Under the pieces are notes generated by a model. It saw only the letters and a list, made by a program, of their open reading frames with translations. It was not told where the DNA came from and did not search any database. DNA of 49,987 nt. Origin: a virus. Positions 15,091-23,500 of the stretch are shown piece by piece. Numbering within the stretch: the first letter of the stretch is position 1; each line of letters begins with the position of its first letter. Location of the stretch: positions 1 through 49,987 of IMG/VR virus record IMGVR_UViG_3300032294_000420. One strand, given 5' to 3'. A program made the position numbers and the translations under genes.

Positions 15091-16889
15091 AGTCTTCCGC
15101 TCTTGTCGTCTTGTAGTAGTCGCAATAGTTGGTCCTTATCACGAACAATCTGCTCAAAGTTATCAGCCTTTGTTTCAAGAACGTGGATGACACGCTCCTC
15201 AATAGTTCCTTCTGTAACATAATCGGTGATAACAATTGAATCGTGAATCTCGCTTCCAATGCGGTGAACTCGGTCTAATACTTGTTTGTAATCAACTAAT
15301 GACCAAGGACGCTGAAGCATAACTAGACGACGGGCTGTAGTCAAGGTAATTCCTACGCCACCAGCCTGTGCTGTAAAAAGAATCCACTTAGTAATTCCAG
15401 CCTGAAAATCATCAATGGCTTTTTGACGCTCATCTTCGTCTTGGTCGCCAGTGATTAGCCCGTGTGGTATTTTCTTTTTGGTAAGTTCAGCGCTAAGCAG
15501 GTTGATAAGTTGTTTGGAGACAGCACTAACAGCAACAGAATCGTCACCAAAGTCTCCGTTTTCAATATCATCCATCAAGGCTTCTACCTTACAAGAAGGC
15601 ATGTCTAAGATAGCCTTTGTTTCACCCGTATTCTCGTCTACTTCTAATGTTGCACTTGCGCTCGCAAACTGTAGAAGACGGATTGTCTGAGTAAGAATAC
15701 TTGGAGCAGAAAGAATGTCTCCAGAAGAAAGTTCGGCAATCATGGTGTCACGCATTTGCGCATATGCCTTTGCTTGCTTTGTAGACATCTCAACATCTCT
15801 ACGCTCTGTCATTACCGGTGGAAGGTGAGGAAGAACTACCTTCTTGAGCATACGGCGCATGTATGGATTTACACTCTTATAAAACTCGTCTGTCATCGTT
15901 GGTTTGACACCGAGAACCATCATTCCACCAAACGCATTGAGCATTACATCAATCATGCGGTCAATCCATTTAGTTTTTGAAGGCCAGTCTTTTGGAGATA
16001 ACCAGTGAAGAATTGCCCAGAGGTCAACAACATTGTTAGCAATGGGTGTTCCAGTTAGTGCAAAACGAATTTCAGCATTTCCACTAGCAGACCAGAGCGC
16101 TCTACTTTGCTTACTCTTAGGGTCTTTAGAGCGGTGAATTTCATCAGCAATGACAGCCTTGAAATCTATGTTGTTGAGTTCCCTCAGGTGAACTTCGCAG
16201 CGGCTTTCGCTAACTTTTTCATCTTGCCCACCACAAGCCTTACATCTAGTTAAGGCAATAGAGCCGTAAGAAACTAGCCGTGAGTGGGAGCGTAATGACT
16301 CCCAGTTGATAATAAATACTTGTGCTGGCTCTTCAAATTGTTTTTTGCGTTGTACAGCAGAGCCTTTGATTATTTGAGTGACTACAGAATCAGGCCACCA
16401 TCGTTGGAACTCTCTAGCCCAGTTCTTTTTTAGAGTGTTAGGGCAAACAACAAGAATAGGAAAAACATCTTCGCCCTTATCGTGAAGCGCTTTGAGCGCC
16501 CTGATTGCCTGAGCAGTCTTACCTAAACCTGGCTCATCGGCTAACAAAGCCCTCTTAGCGGTGCTTAGGAAGGCTACACCAGCCCTCTGGTGAGGAAATA
16601 GGGCTTCGTCACCTTCATAGGTATCTAACTCTCGTAGAGCCAGCGCAGGATTGATTCTTGTGTTGAGGTGGTCTGTAGCCCACTCAGCAAGTTTAGGTTG
16701 AATTTCTAGTTGGTCTTTGAATGTGGACCTTAGGGCTAAACAAGTTGTCCAACTTAGCGGAACTCTCCAGACCCCCTCAGAAACGTTCCAGGAAGCCCCT
16801 GGAAGGCTCTTACAGAGTTCTTTTAGCCTCCAGTCAGCACTTATTACTATGTGTTCGCCCGAGGCGTCTATATCCACTGAAATTGGCAC
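15087..16889 (-). CDS. SNF2-family DEAD/H-box helicase
   Basis: 600 residues, GTG start with AAGGAA upstream. Motif I is DEPGLGKT (118-125), motif II DEIH (249-252) and motif III LTGTPI (278-283). Near the C terminus, GGVGITLT and QVLDRVHRIGS are motifs V and VI of SNF2 ATPases. A small cysteine/histidine insert (Cys216, Cys219, Cys231, His234) lies just before motif II and may bind zinc. SNF2 proteins translocate on duplex DNA and remodel protein-DNA or branched structures; in phages they sit in replication and recombination modules as here. The upstream gap holds an A/T tract but no obvious terminator. Confidence 0.92.
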   Translation of the reverse strand: MPISVDIDASGEHIVISADWRLKELCKSLPGASWNVSEGVWRVPLSWTTCLALRSTFKDQLEIQPKLAEWATDHLNTRINPALALRELDTYEGDEALFPHQRAGVAFLSTAKRALLADEPGLGKTAQAIRALKALHDKGEDVFPILVVCPNTLKKNWAREFQRWWPDSVVTQIIKGSAVQRKKQFEEPAQVFIINWESLRSHSRLVSYGSIALTRCKACGGQDEKVSESRCEVHLRELNNIDFKAVIADEIHRSKDPKSKQSRALWSASGNAEIRFALTGTPIANNVVDLWAILHWLSPKDWPSKTKWIDRMIDVMLNAFGGMMVLGVKPTMTDEFYKSVNPYMRRMLKKVVLPHLPPVMTERRDVEMSTKQAKAYAQMRDTMIAELSSGDILSAPSILTQTIRLLQFASASATLEVDENTGETKAILDMPSCKVEALMDDIENGDFGDDSVAVSAVSKQLINLLSAELTKKKIPHGLITGDQDEDERQKAIDDFQAGITKWILFTAQAGGVGITLTTARRLVMLQRPWSLVDYKQVLDRVHRIGSEIHDSIVITDYVTEGTIEERVIHVLETKADNFEQIVRDKDQLLRLLQDDKSGRL

Positions 16890-16958
16890 TAGTGGTTCCT
16901 TTCGTCACTAAGAAAAAAAATTTTTTATTGCGGCTTGAAATATTTTTTCTTCTATTTG

Positions 16959-17426
16959 TTAGTCTAGCAGGATTTTTGGTTTCCAACCAACTCTGGTCAT
17001 TTTCAATAGAGCGTGTCGGGCAGCATCTAAAGCGTGCCCTCCACCTCCAACATGCCAGACCCCTATCTTCTTCAAGGCTGGGTTTGGAAACATATTTTTG
17101 GCATCTACAGGGGCCTGAAAGGAGATTTCGTCAGGGTTGTAGCCACTTACTCTGCATAGGTGCTTGAGAACGCCTATTTGCTCAAGGCTGTAGGGCGCCT
17201 GAGAGTTTCTAACAGTTTGCGCATTTATTATAAATCTTTCACATACTACATAAAAACTATCATATGTGTGCTTATTTGCCAAGATTGGTTCAATTACTGA
17301 AGCAAAAGACTTTTGGTCTGGTTCGCTAGATACGACTTTTGTCGGTAGTTGTTCTTGGTTTTGGTCCCACTGGAGAAAAACAACTCCAGTAGTCTGACCA
17401 GGGTCAACGGCTAATACACCAATCAT
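16959..17426 (-). CDS. RuvC-like Holliday junction resolvase
   Basis: 155 residues. RNase H-fold acidic residues are visible: Asp8 in GVLAVDPGQTTGV, Glu63 in YVVCERFI and Asp134 in HALDAARHA, with His138 close by, as in RuvC-type resolvases. It should cut four-way junctions or branched DNA before packaging. It begins two bases after the end of the polymerase gene's stop codon, so the two are co-translated. The length fits the family. Confidence 0.85.
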   Translation of the reverse strand: MIGVLAVDPGQTTGVVFLQWDQNQEQLPTKVVSSEPDQKSFASVIEPILANKHTYDSFYVVCERFIINAQTVRNSQAPYSLEQIGVLKHLCRVSGYNPDEISFQAPVDAKNMFPNPALKKIGVWHVGGGGHALDAARHALLKMTRVGWKPKILLD

Positions 17427-17427
17427 T

Positions 17428-19248
17428 TTAGTATTTGTCTCCCCAAGTCTCTAGTGGGCCATCAACATCTGCTGTCAATGGAACATCCCATCCATCATTT
17501 GTAGTCATACATTGCTGAACAATTCTTTTTATTTCTTCAGCATCTTCTCGTGGAGCCTGTAACACAATTTCATCGTGAACAGGAACGATAAGAAGTTCAG
17601 TCAAATCTGCTTGGTCTAGTTTTACAAGATTACTTTTGAAAACCTCAGCGGCTCCACCTTGAATCAAATAATTAACCAAAGTGTAGACACGACCTTGGTC
17701 GCATGGAATTCTACGACCAGTCCAAGTGTGAACAAACCCTTGACCAGTATCTCGCTCTCGCATCATTCCAACGTGTTCAATCTCTTTTTGAAAACGAATC
17801 ATTCCTGGATAGCGAATATCAAAAGCATCTGAAACAGCACGCATTTGTTCTTCAGCAACTCCCGCCGTGATTGCTTGCTTTGCGACACCAGCACCATAGA
17901 GACGGCCATAAACCATTCCCTTGATAAGAGTTCTACGCTTGTCAGACTTCTGCATCTCTGGTTCTTGATACACCTCACGGCCAATCTCTGTGAACGGGTC
18001 AGAACCAATTTGGTCAGCACGATTGAATAGTCGTATCAGGTTAGGGTCCCGAGATAAAGATGCGAACATACGGAACTCAACTTGGTCGAGGTCAGAAGTG
18101 ATGATGACATGGTTTTCATCTTTAGGAATAAATGCTCGGCGCACAGTCTCGTCTCCTTTAGGGAGAGTCTGTAGCGCTGGGTCAGTAATAGACATACGCG
18201 ATGTCCGTGCGCCGAGCGTCTTGACGGATGGATGAAGAACCCCATCAATATTTTTATCAATGAAGTTCAAAAAATAAGTGTTGGCTAGTTTTTCTGCTTT
18301 ACGAAGTTGAACAACAGTCTCTGCAAGATTTTTTACTTCAGAGTTGCCATCTCGTATAAGAAGTTTTAGTTGGTCCTTCGTGCATGCCTTTTGTCCACTA
18401 GGAGTGAGTTCTGTAATCTCCCCACCTAGTTTCTCAAAAAGACGAACAAGTTGAATGTTGCTTGTAAGACTTGTTCCAGAGTAGGTATTTGCTCCCCACT
18501 CTTTTACGCTGCTTGTGTAGTCAATAAGTTCTTGATACTTCTTCCTAGAGTAGTCAAGGTCAACACGAGCGCCATTGATTTCCATGCGTGTAACAATTTT
18601 GCGAGTAGCCATTTCAAGTTCATATGCTTTGTGGTATGGCTTACCAGGGCCACATTTTTCATAAAACTTTTCCCACAAACGCATAGTAAGAATTGGGTCA
18701 AGAGCACCGTATGCCCAGTAAGGCTCAAAGTTGATTGGAACAGTTCCCCAAGTCCAACCATTCTCAACAAGACCTTCATCTAATTTTTGTTGTAGATATG
18801 CTCCACGAGGGTCAATAAGATTTTCAGAAAGAGGTTTTAGACCGCCAGGACCAAGAGGGTCAATGAGGTGAGCCATAATCATTGTGTCGTGTGCACGATG
18901 CCATGGGATTTCCCAGCGAGATTTAATTGCAAACCATCTTGCCTCAAAAGCAATGTTGTGACAAACAAGTGGTCCATCAAACTTATCCATTGCTTCGTAA
19001 AATAAACCAGACCATTCATTCCAAGGAATAGCCCAACCTTTTTGTGAGTCACCAACTTGAACAAGTCGCAAGTCTCCATGCCATGGAGATAACGCATCGC
19101 TTCTTGGTCTTCCTGGTCTTTCACCAGTCTCAGTGTCAATTGCAATAGCGTTGTATGGACGACGTTCACCTAGCCAGTGGATAAAGTCCGAGGCTTTTTC
19201 TGCGCTATCTACTAGCGTTACTTCTATTCCTTCTAATCCTTGCGTCAT
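17428..19248 (-). CDS. polA: PolA-type DNA polymerase with 3'-5' exonuclease domain
   Basis: 606 residues; there is no 5'-3' exonuclease domain, as usual in phage PolA. The proofreading domain has exo I IDTETG (Asp38, Glu40), exo II HNIAFEARW and exo III YGALD (180-184). Polymerase motif A is DLDQVEFR (386-393), motif B is R439-TLI-K443-GMV-Y447-GRLYG, and motif C is VHDE (557-560). Two points stand out: Tyr447 sits where E. coli Pol I has Phe762, the T7-like state linked to poor discrimination against dideoxynucleotides, and exo II has Glu102 where Asp is usual. This is the replicative polymerase of the phage, coupled to RuvC. Confidence 0.95.
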   Translation of the reverse strand: MTQGLEGIEVTLVDSAEKASDFIHWLGERRPYNAIAIDTETGERPGRPRSDALSPWHGDLRLVQVGDSQKGWAIPWNEWSGLFYEAMDKFDGPLVCHNIAFEARWFAIKSRWEIPWHRAHDTMIMAHLIDPLGPGGLKPLSENLIDPRGAYLQQKLDEGLVENGWTWGTVPINFEPYWAYGALDPILTMRLWEKFYEKCGPGKPYHKAYELEMATRKIVTRMEINGARVDLDYSRKKYQELIDYTSSVKEWGANTYSGTSLTSNIQLVRLFEKLGGEITELTPSGQKACTKDQLKLLIRDGNSEVKNLAETVVQLRKAEKLANTYFLNFIDKNIDGVLHPSVKTLGARTSRMSITDPALQTLPKGDETVRRAFIPKDENHVIITSDLDQVEFRMFASLSRDPNLIRLFNRADQIGSDPFTEIGREVYQEPEMQKSDKRRTLIKGMVYGRLYGAGVAKQAITAGVAEEQMRAVSDAFDIRYPGMIRFQKEIEHVGMMRERDTGQGFVHTWTGRRIPCDQGRVYTLVNYLIQGGAAEVFKSNLVKLDQADLTELLIVPVHDEIVLQAPREDAEEIKRIVQQCMTTNDGWDVPLTADVDGPLETWGDKY

Positions 19249-19278
19249 TTGTCCTTCTTACTAGCGGTTGTTGTAATA

Positions 19279-19749
19279 CTACGGAATCATCTCTATTCTG
19301 TAAATACTATCTACTCTTTCATCATTTTCTGCTGCCTCTTCAAGAAGCCTCTGTGCTACATTAGTTAGATAGCGAGCACCGTTTTGGTCATACTTATATA
19401 AAGCATCAAGAACAGGCTTAGGGTCTTCGCTTACCTGTGCCCAATAACGATATTTTTCTGGAAAAACAAACGGAATATCTTTTGTCGGATTACACTCTTC
19501 ACACGGAATAGCATCTCGCTCTAACTCTTCAGGACTTGCCTCTACTAAACCATATCTAGTTATTAGGGGACAAGCAGCACCATGAAAAACTAAAGAAACA
19601 CCAATTCGTGACAAAACATAAGAACCGTTTTCAGTTCTATAAAGGGCAAACTCAATCCATCGAGTTGACCCCCTGCGCCAAGAAGAAGAGTCGGCAAGCA
19701 AACGTCCTTTGAACTGCAAGGTTCTAGAGCCGTCTTTTACCTCAAACAT
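19279..19749 (-). CDS. Hypothetical protein of actinophage replication modules
   Basis: 156 residues. The N-terminal beta-rich region has LQFKGRLLADSSSWRRGSTR followed by WIEFALYRTENGSYVLSRIG, which resembles a protein often seen in actinobacteriophages and their host plasmids (recognition from memory). A CEEC pair lies in the middle and a helical C terminus follows. It is directly upstream of the polymerase gene in transcription order and probably in its operon. No enzymatic motif can be assigned. Confidence 0.65.
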   Translation of the reverse strand: MFEVKDGSRTLQFKGRLLADSSSWRRGSTRWIEFALYRTENGSYVLSRIGVSLVFHGAACPLITRYGLVEASPEELERDAIPCEECNPTKDIPFVFPEKYRYWAQVSEDPKPVLDALYKYDQNGARYLTNVAQRLLEEAAENDERVDSIYRIEMIP

Positions 19750-19750
19750 T

Positions 19751-19999
19751 TTAGTCTTTCTTCTTAGCGTCAGCAGGGTTAAATTTTGTCACAGGTTGAA
19801 ACGGGTTATTTTCTGTTTTTTCATCTGACGTAACTAGAGTCTGGTCAGCAAGGACCTTAGATAAGTGGTCAGATTCTTCTTTTAATTTAGTATAGGCAGC
19901 CCTAATAACAGCAATCTCTGTTTCATAGGCAGAGACCAATTCTCCAATTCTCTGCCTTAGAGCGGCAATAACTAAATCTTTTTCATTAGACTCAGTCAT
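19751..19999 (-). CDS. Small coiled-coil protein
   Basis: 82 residues. Residues 5-60 form a long amphipathic helix with regular leucine/valine/isoleucine spacing (LVIAALRQRIGELVSAYETE, AAYTKLKEESDHLSKVLADQ), so an oligomer-forming coiled coil is likely. The tail is charged. It is packed one base upstream of the next gene. The function is unknown. Confidence 0.6.
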   Translation of the reverse strand: MTESNEKDLVIAALRQRIGELVSAYETEIAVIRAAYTKLKEESDHLSKVLADQTLVTSDEKTENNPFQPVTKFNPADAKKKD

Positions 20000-20004
20000 T
20001 GTAG

Positions 20005-20229
20005 TTATTCAGCAATCAAGAGTGCTTTCAACTCTGCAATTCTTGTCTGACCATCAGAAATTTCTTGGTCTAGTTGTGTCAAAAGTTGCTGGTCTTTTGT
20101 TGTTGCTGAGTTAGCAACAACTTTTTGAATCTCAAGGTTGTATAGGTTATATTCAACACTACGGATGTGATTGATAACAATGTTGTTTTTATCAGCATCG
20201 TTGAGGTATTCGTATTCTATGTTAGCCAT
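20005..20229 (-). CDS. Small helical protein
   Basis: 74 residues, acidic and helical (YNLYNLEIQKVVANSATTKD, then DGQTRIAELKALLIAE), with two helices that could form a hairpin. It has a strong AAGGAGA ribosome site and is the first gene after a 70-base gap that holds a possible promoter, so it may lead the replication operon. No family is recognised. Confidence 0.6.
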   Translation of the reverse strand: MANIEYEYLNDADKNNIVINHIRSVEYNLYNLEIQKVVANSATTKDQQLLTQLDQEISDGQTRIAELKALLIAE

Positions 20230-20255
20230 CGTTTTCTCCTTATGTCGGTTGTCGG

Positions 20256-20264
20256 ACTATAATA
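20256..20264 (-). promoter_or_regulatory. Possible -10 element before the replication block
   Basis: The minus strand reads CTATTATTATAGT here, offering TATTAT or TATAGT as a -10 element about 30 bases before the start codon at 20229. No convincing -35 is seen. The place makes sense because it lies near the border between virion and replication modules. Confidence 0.25.
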
Positions 20265-20299
20265 ATAGCACCATCGCAGAAAGCCACAGGAAACACGCT

Positions 20300-20515
20300 C
20301 TAAATCGCGTCTCTATGTGAGTTTAGTGTTTCTATGATTTTAGTGTAGTCCTCTATTAGGTCCTGGGTCATAGTAATTTTATCTGGTCTATTATATGATT
20401 GAATTTCTTCCATTCTATCAAGTAATATTTGTCTTTGTTCCAGATAAAAAGTTATTACGTTGTCTACAACAGACAACTTATCTTCTTTTGTTATTTCTGT
20501 ATATGTATAGTTCAT
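20300..20515 (-). CDS. Small helical hypothetical protein
   Basis: 71 residues, helical with charged residues (LSVVDNVITFYLEQRQILLD, then DLIEDYTKIIETLNSH). It starts only a few bases after the end of the large fibre gene, so it may be carried on the virion transcript. No family is recognised. Small helical proteins at this position in other phages vary widely. Confidence 0.5.
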   Translation of the reverse strand: MNYTYTEITKEDKLSVVDNVITFYLEQRQILLDRMEEIQSYNRPDKITMTQDLIEDYTKIIETLNSHRDAI

Positions 20516-20519
20516 AGCA

Positions 20520-23500
20520 TTAACTCATAAACGTGGATGTACTTGCAACCGCGCTGTCTCCCCCTCCGTTTCTAGCCGAGACAAAAATTGAATAAGTTCC
20601 ACTAGGAAATGGTGGAGGAACTATATTTCCATCATACCCAGGTCTAAATGATGTTCCAAAATAAGTATACTGGTTGCTTGTAGTAAACACAGTTCCATTA
20701 GGTCCCGAGCAAAAAACAGAATACGAAGTCGGAGAGTTTGTAAAGGACCAAGAGAAAGTTCCTCCATATTGAAGAGAGTTGTTTCCAGTTATACTAACAA
20801 GAACTGGCGCTGGAGTACCAGCAGACACAGTAAATGATTGAGGAGCACTCCAAGCACTAATAGTTGAAGAAGGGCCGCTTCCAGTATTTGACGGGCTGCT
20901 TACAGAGCGAACTGCAACGTTCCAGGTTCCTGCTCCAGGACCACTAGCGTCAGTGACTGGAGAACTTGAGCCAGATGCATCAAACCCCGTTACGCCAGAG
21001 AAGTCCGCTCCACTTTGCCACCATATTTGATAGAACGGACCAGAACCACCAGCAAAAGAAACTGACAAAGAGCCGTTTGGTGATGATTGGCTTACACTAG
21101 TAATAAATGGAGCGGATAGGTTATTCCCCTGAGTAGAGAATGTGCCACCAGAACCATTTACAGATAAAAACCCTTCATTATTTCCACCAAACAAAAGAAG
21201 AGTATAAGGAGTTCCTGCTGCAAGACCGCTAAAGGTAGTTACTGCTGGACCAGAAGCAGGAGGAGTAATAAAATCAATCTGAGAACCATCTCTAAATCTG
21301 TAAATTCTTTGAGCAGCGTATCCAGTGTAATTTAGAGTAATACTATTCTGAGTAGCGCTACTAAAACTTACTCCTGGAGGTGGGGCATATACCGCCCTAA
21401 AAATAACTGGACTGTAAAAATCAACAGTAGAGCCGTCTGTCCCAGTTACCCTATCTCTCCATCTATACATATTTGCTGAACTAGAAGCAGCAGTGTCGCC
21501 GACTGAAACAGTTGTTCCAAAAACCCCTGCGCCAGTCCAGTTGCTATCGGCTCCCGTATATGAGTTGCTTAATATGGTAAGCAGTCCAGAAGAAATACTT
21601 TGCTGATTATTGTAAGTTCCAGCACTACCAGAAACTGAACCACCAGATTGAATTCTTCTAACAATCCCAGAACCATCTGCTGTTCCAGTAGCAGAGATAG
21701 ATGGCGCTACCACCTGAGATGGAGGAGAGCCGGCCAAAGCCTGTCCTTGAACAACAACGTTGGTAGCATTTTCAAAACCAAATCTTGTTTTAATAACTGT
21801 TACGTCAGCAAATTGACTGGAAGTTAGTCCAGTAACAGTAACTAATCCAGTAGATGCATTTATGGATACTGCTGCTGGCGATGGGCGGTTTATTGTTACA
21901 GTATAAGTTGCCGCAGACTCAAAGGTACCATCTGCAACGTTTGTGACGTTAAAGGTAAAGCCTCCAGCAGTTCTTGTTACGGCGCTTGCTTGGTGTTGTC
22001 TTGCAGGTGCTATAACTGTAAAAGAAACAATACCATCATCGTTAGTTCCAGTGGTTACGCTTCTTGAAGTCCAGCCAGAAGTTCCTTGGTTTATTGTAAA
22101 ATTACTTTGGTCTGACGAAGAACTGGCCCAGGTGCTCTGCTGAGTTCCGCTAATAAAATATGCAAGGTTTGCCCGATAATCAGTTAAACCGTTTTCTATA
22201 AAAAGAACATAAACACTTCCACCAAATGTTAAATATGCTTGATACTCTAAGAAAGGGCCACCAGGGGTGTTAAATCTGTAACCTCTATAACGAATCCAAG
22301 TTCCACCACTGTCAACTCTTGTAAAACAAGAAACCATTACTAAATCTTGTGCTGCAATGTTAAGAAATGCTCCAGGTGAAGGTAGGGTGCCAGTTAGGTA
22401 ATTATTTGTTGGCATAGTGGCATTTCCAAAATAACCATTAGTTGAAATAAATAAAGTGCTTCCAGCACCAACGGAAGGAGCGGTTAGTAAAAACCTTCTT
22501 GAGCCCGTGTCTTGTGGTGATGGGCTTATTGTTTGTTGAACAACTGCTGATGTCTTAGAGTTAAAGGCTACACTTCCCTGATTTGTTGGGTAAATAATCG
22601 TCTTATATGTTCTAGCAAATAAAGTTACAGTAACTGAACCAGCAAAACCTTGAGGACTACTCCATGTTCCACCAATGGCTGTTTCTCCAATAGTTCCACT
22701 ACCAAAAGTCCCACTATAACTTCCAAAGTAGTGAGTTGCTCCAGTAGCAGATACGTTGGTAACAGAAAATGTTCTATTTCCATTATCATTGACAGTAAAT
22801 GAAACTGGTGCTCCAGGAAATACAGTTCCATCAGCATCATTTGTTGAGTCAAATCTTGACCCGAAACTTTGACCTTTATATGTTGATGCAACTTCTACAT
22901 CAATCACATCTCCAATATACGAAGAGTTACTTGGTATAGTAAGAGTTGGAGATGTTGCTCCAGATATAGTTCCAAAATTTACGCTTCCACTTCTATACCA
23001 CTGATATGTGTGGGTCCACCCTGCACTGCTAAATAAAGGACTCCACCCTGTAGTTCCTGTTGATGGTCTAGTTCCAGTAACAGAAAGAACACCTGATGGT
23101 TCAAATGTTCCAGTAATGTATATAAAACTTGCTGTAGGACTTTCTAACGTTAAGTTATCTGTTTTTGATGCTTGTCTTGTTCCAATGACATTACACGCAC
23201 TCCAGGTTGTTGTGCCATCAGCACCAAATTCATTGAATGGAGGAGTGGTTCCAACTGTTGATACTCCAGTTTGCCCTGGTCCATTATATGCAATTACTGA
23301 TGATACAAATACTGTTTGACCATTTGACCATGCACCATTGGCAGCATAGTCGTGCTCAATATCAACAAAATTTACATCTTCAACATTGATAACTCTGGTC
23401 CAATCAACACTTCCACCAGTTGCAGCCGAATAAGCATTTATATTGATTCTATAACTTACAGCACTTGTTGATGCTGGTTTTGTCCACGAGATTCTTACAT

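Noticed and set aside
16890-16958. A/T-tract in the gap before the helicase gene as a terminator or promoter
   Set aside because: A and T runs are adjacent with no loop or GC stem, and no spaced promoter boxes were found; it may only reflect composition.
20258-20263. Perfect TATAAT on the plus strand
   Set aside because: No plus-strand gene lies downstream; everything there is minus-strand coding.
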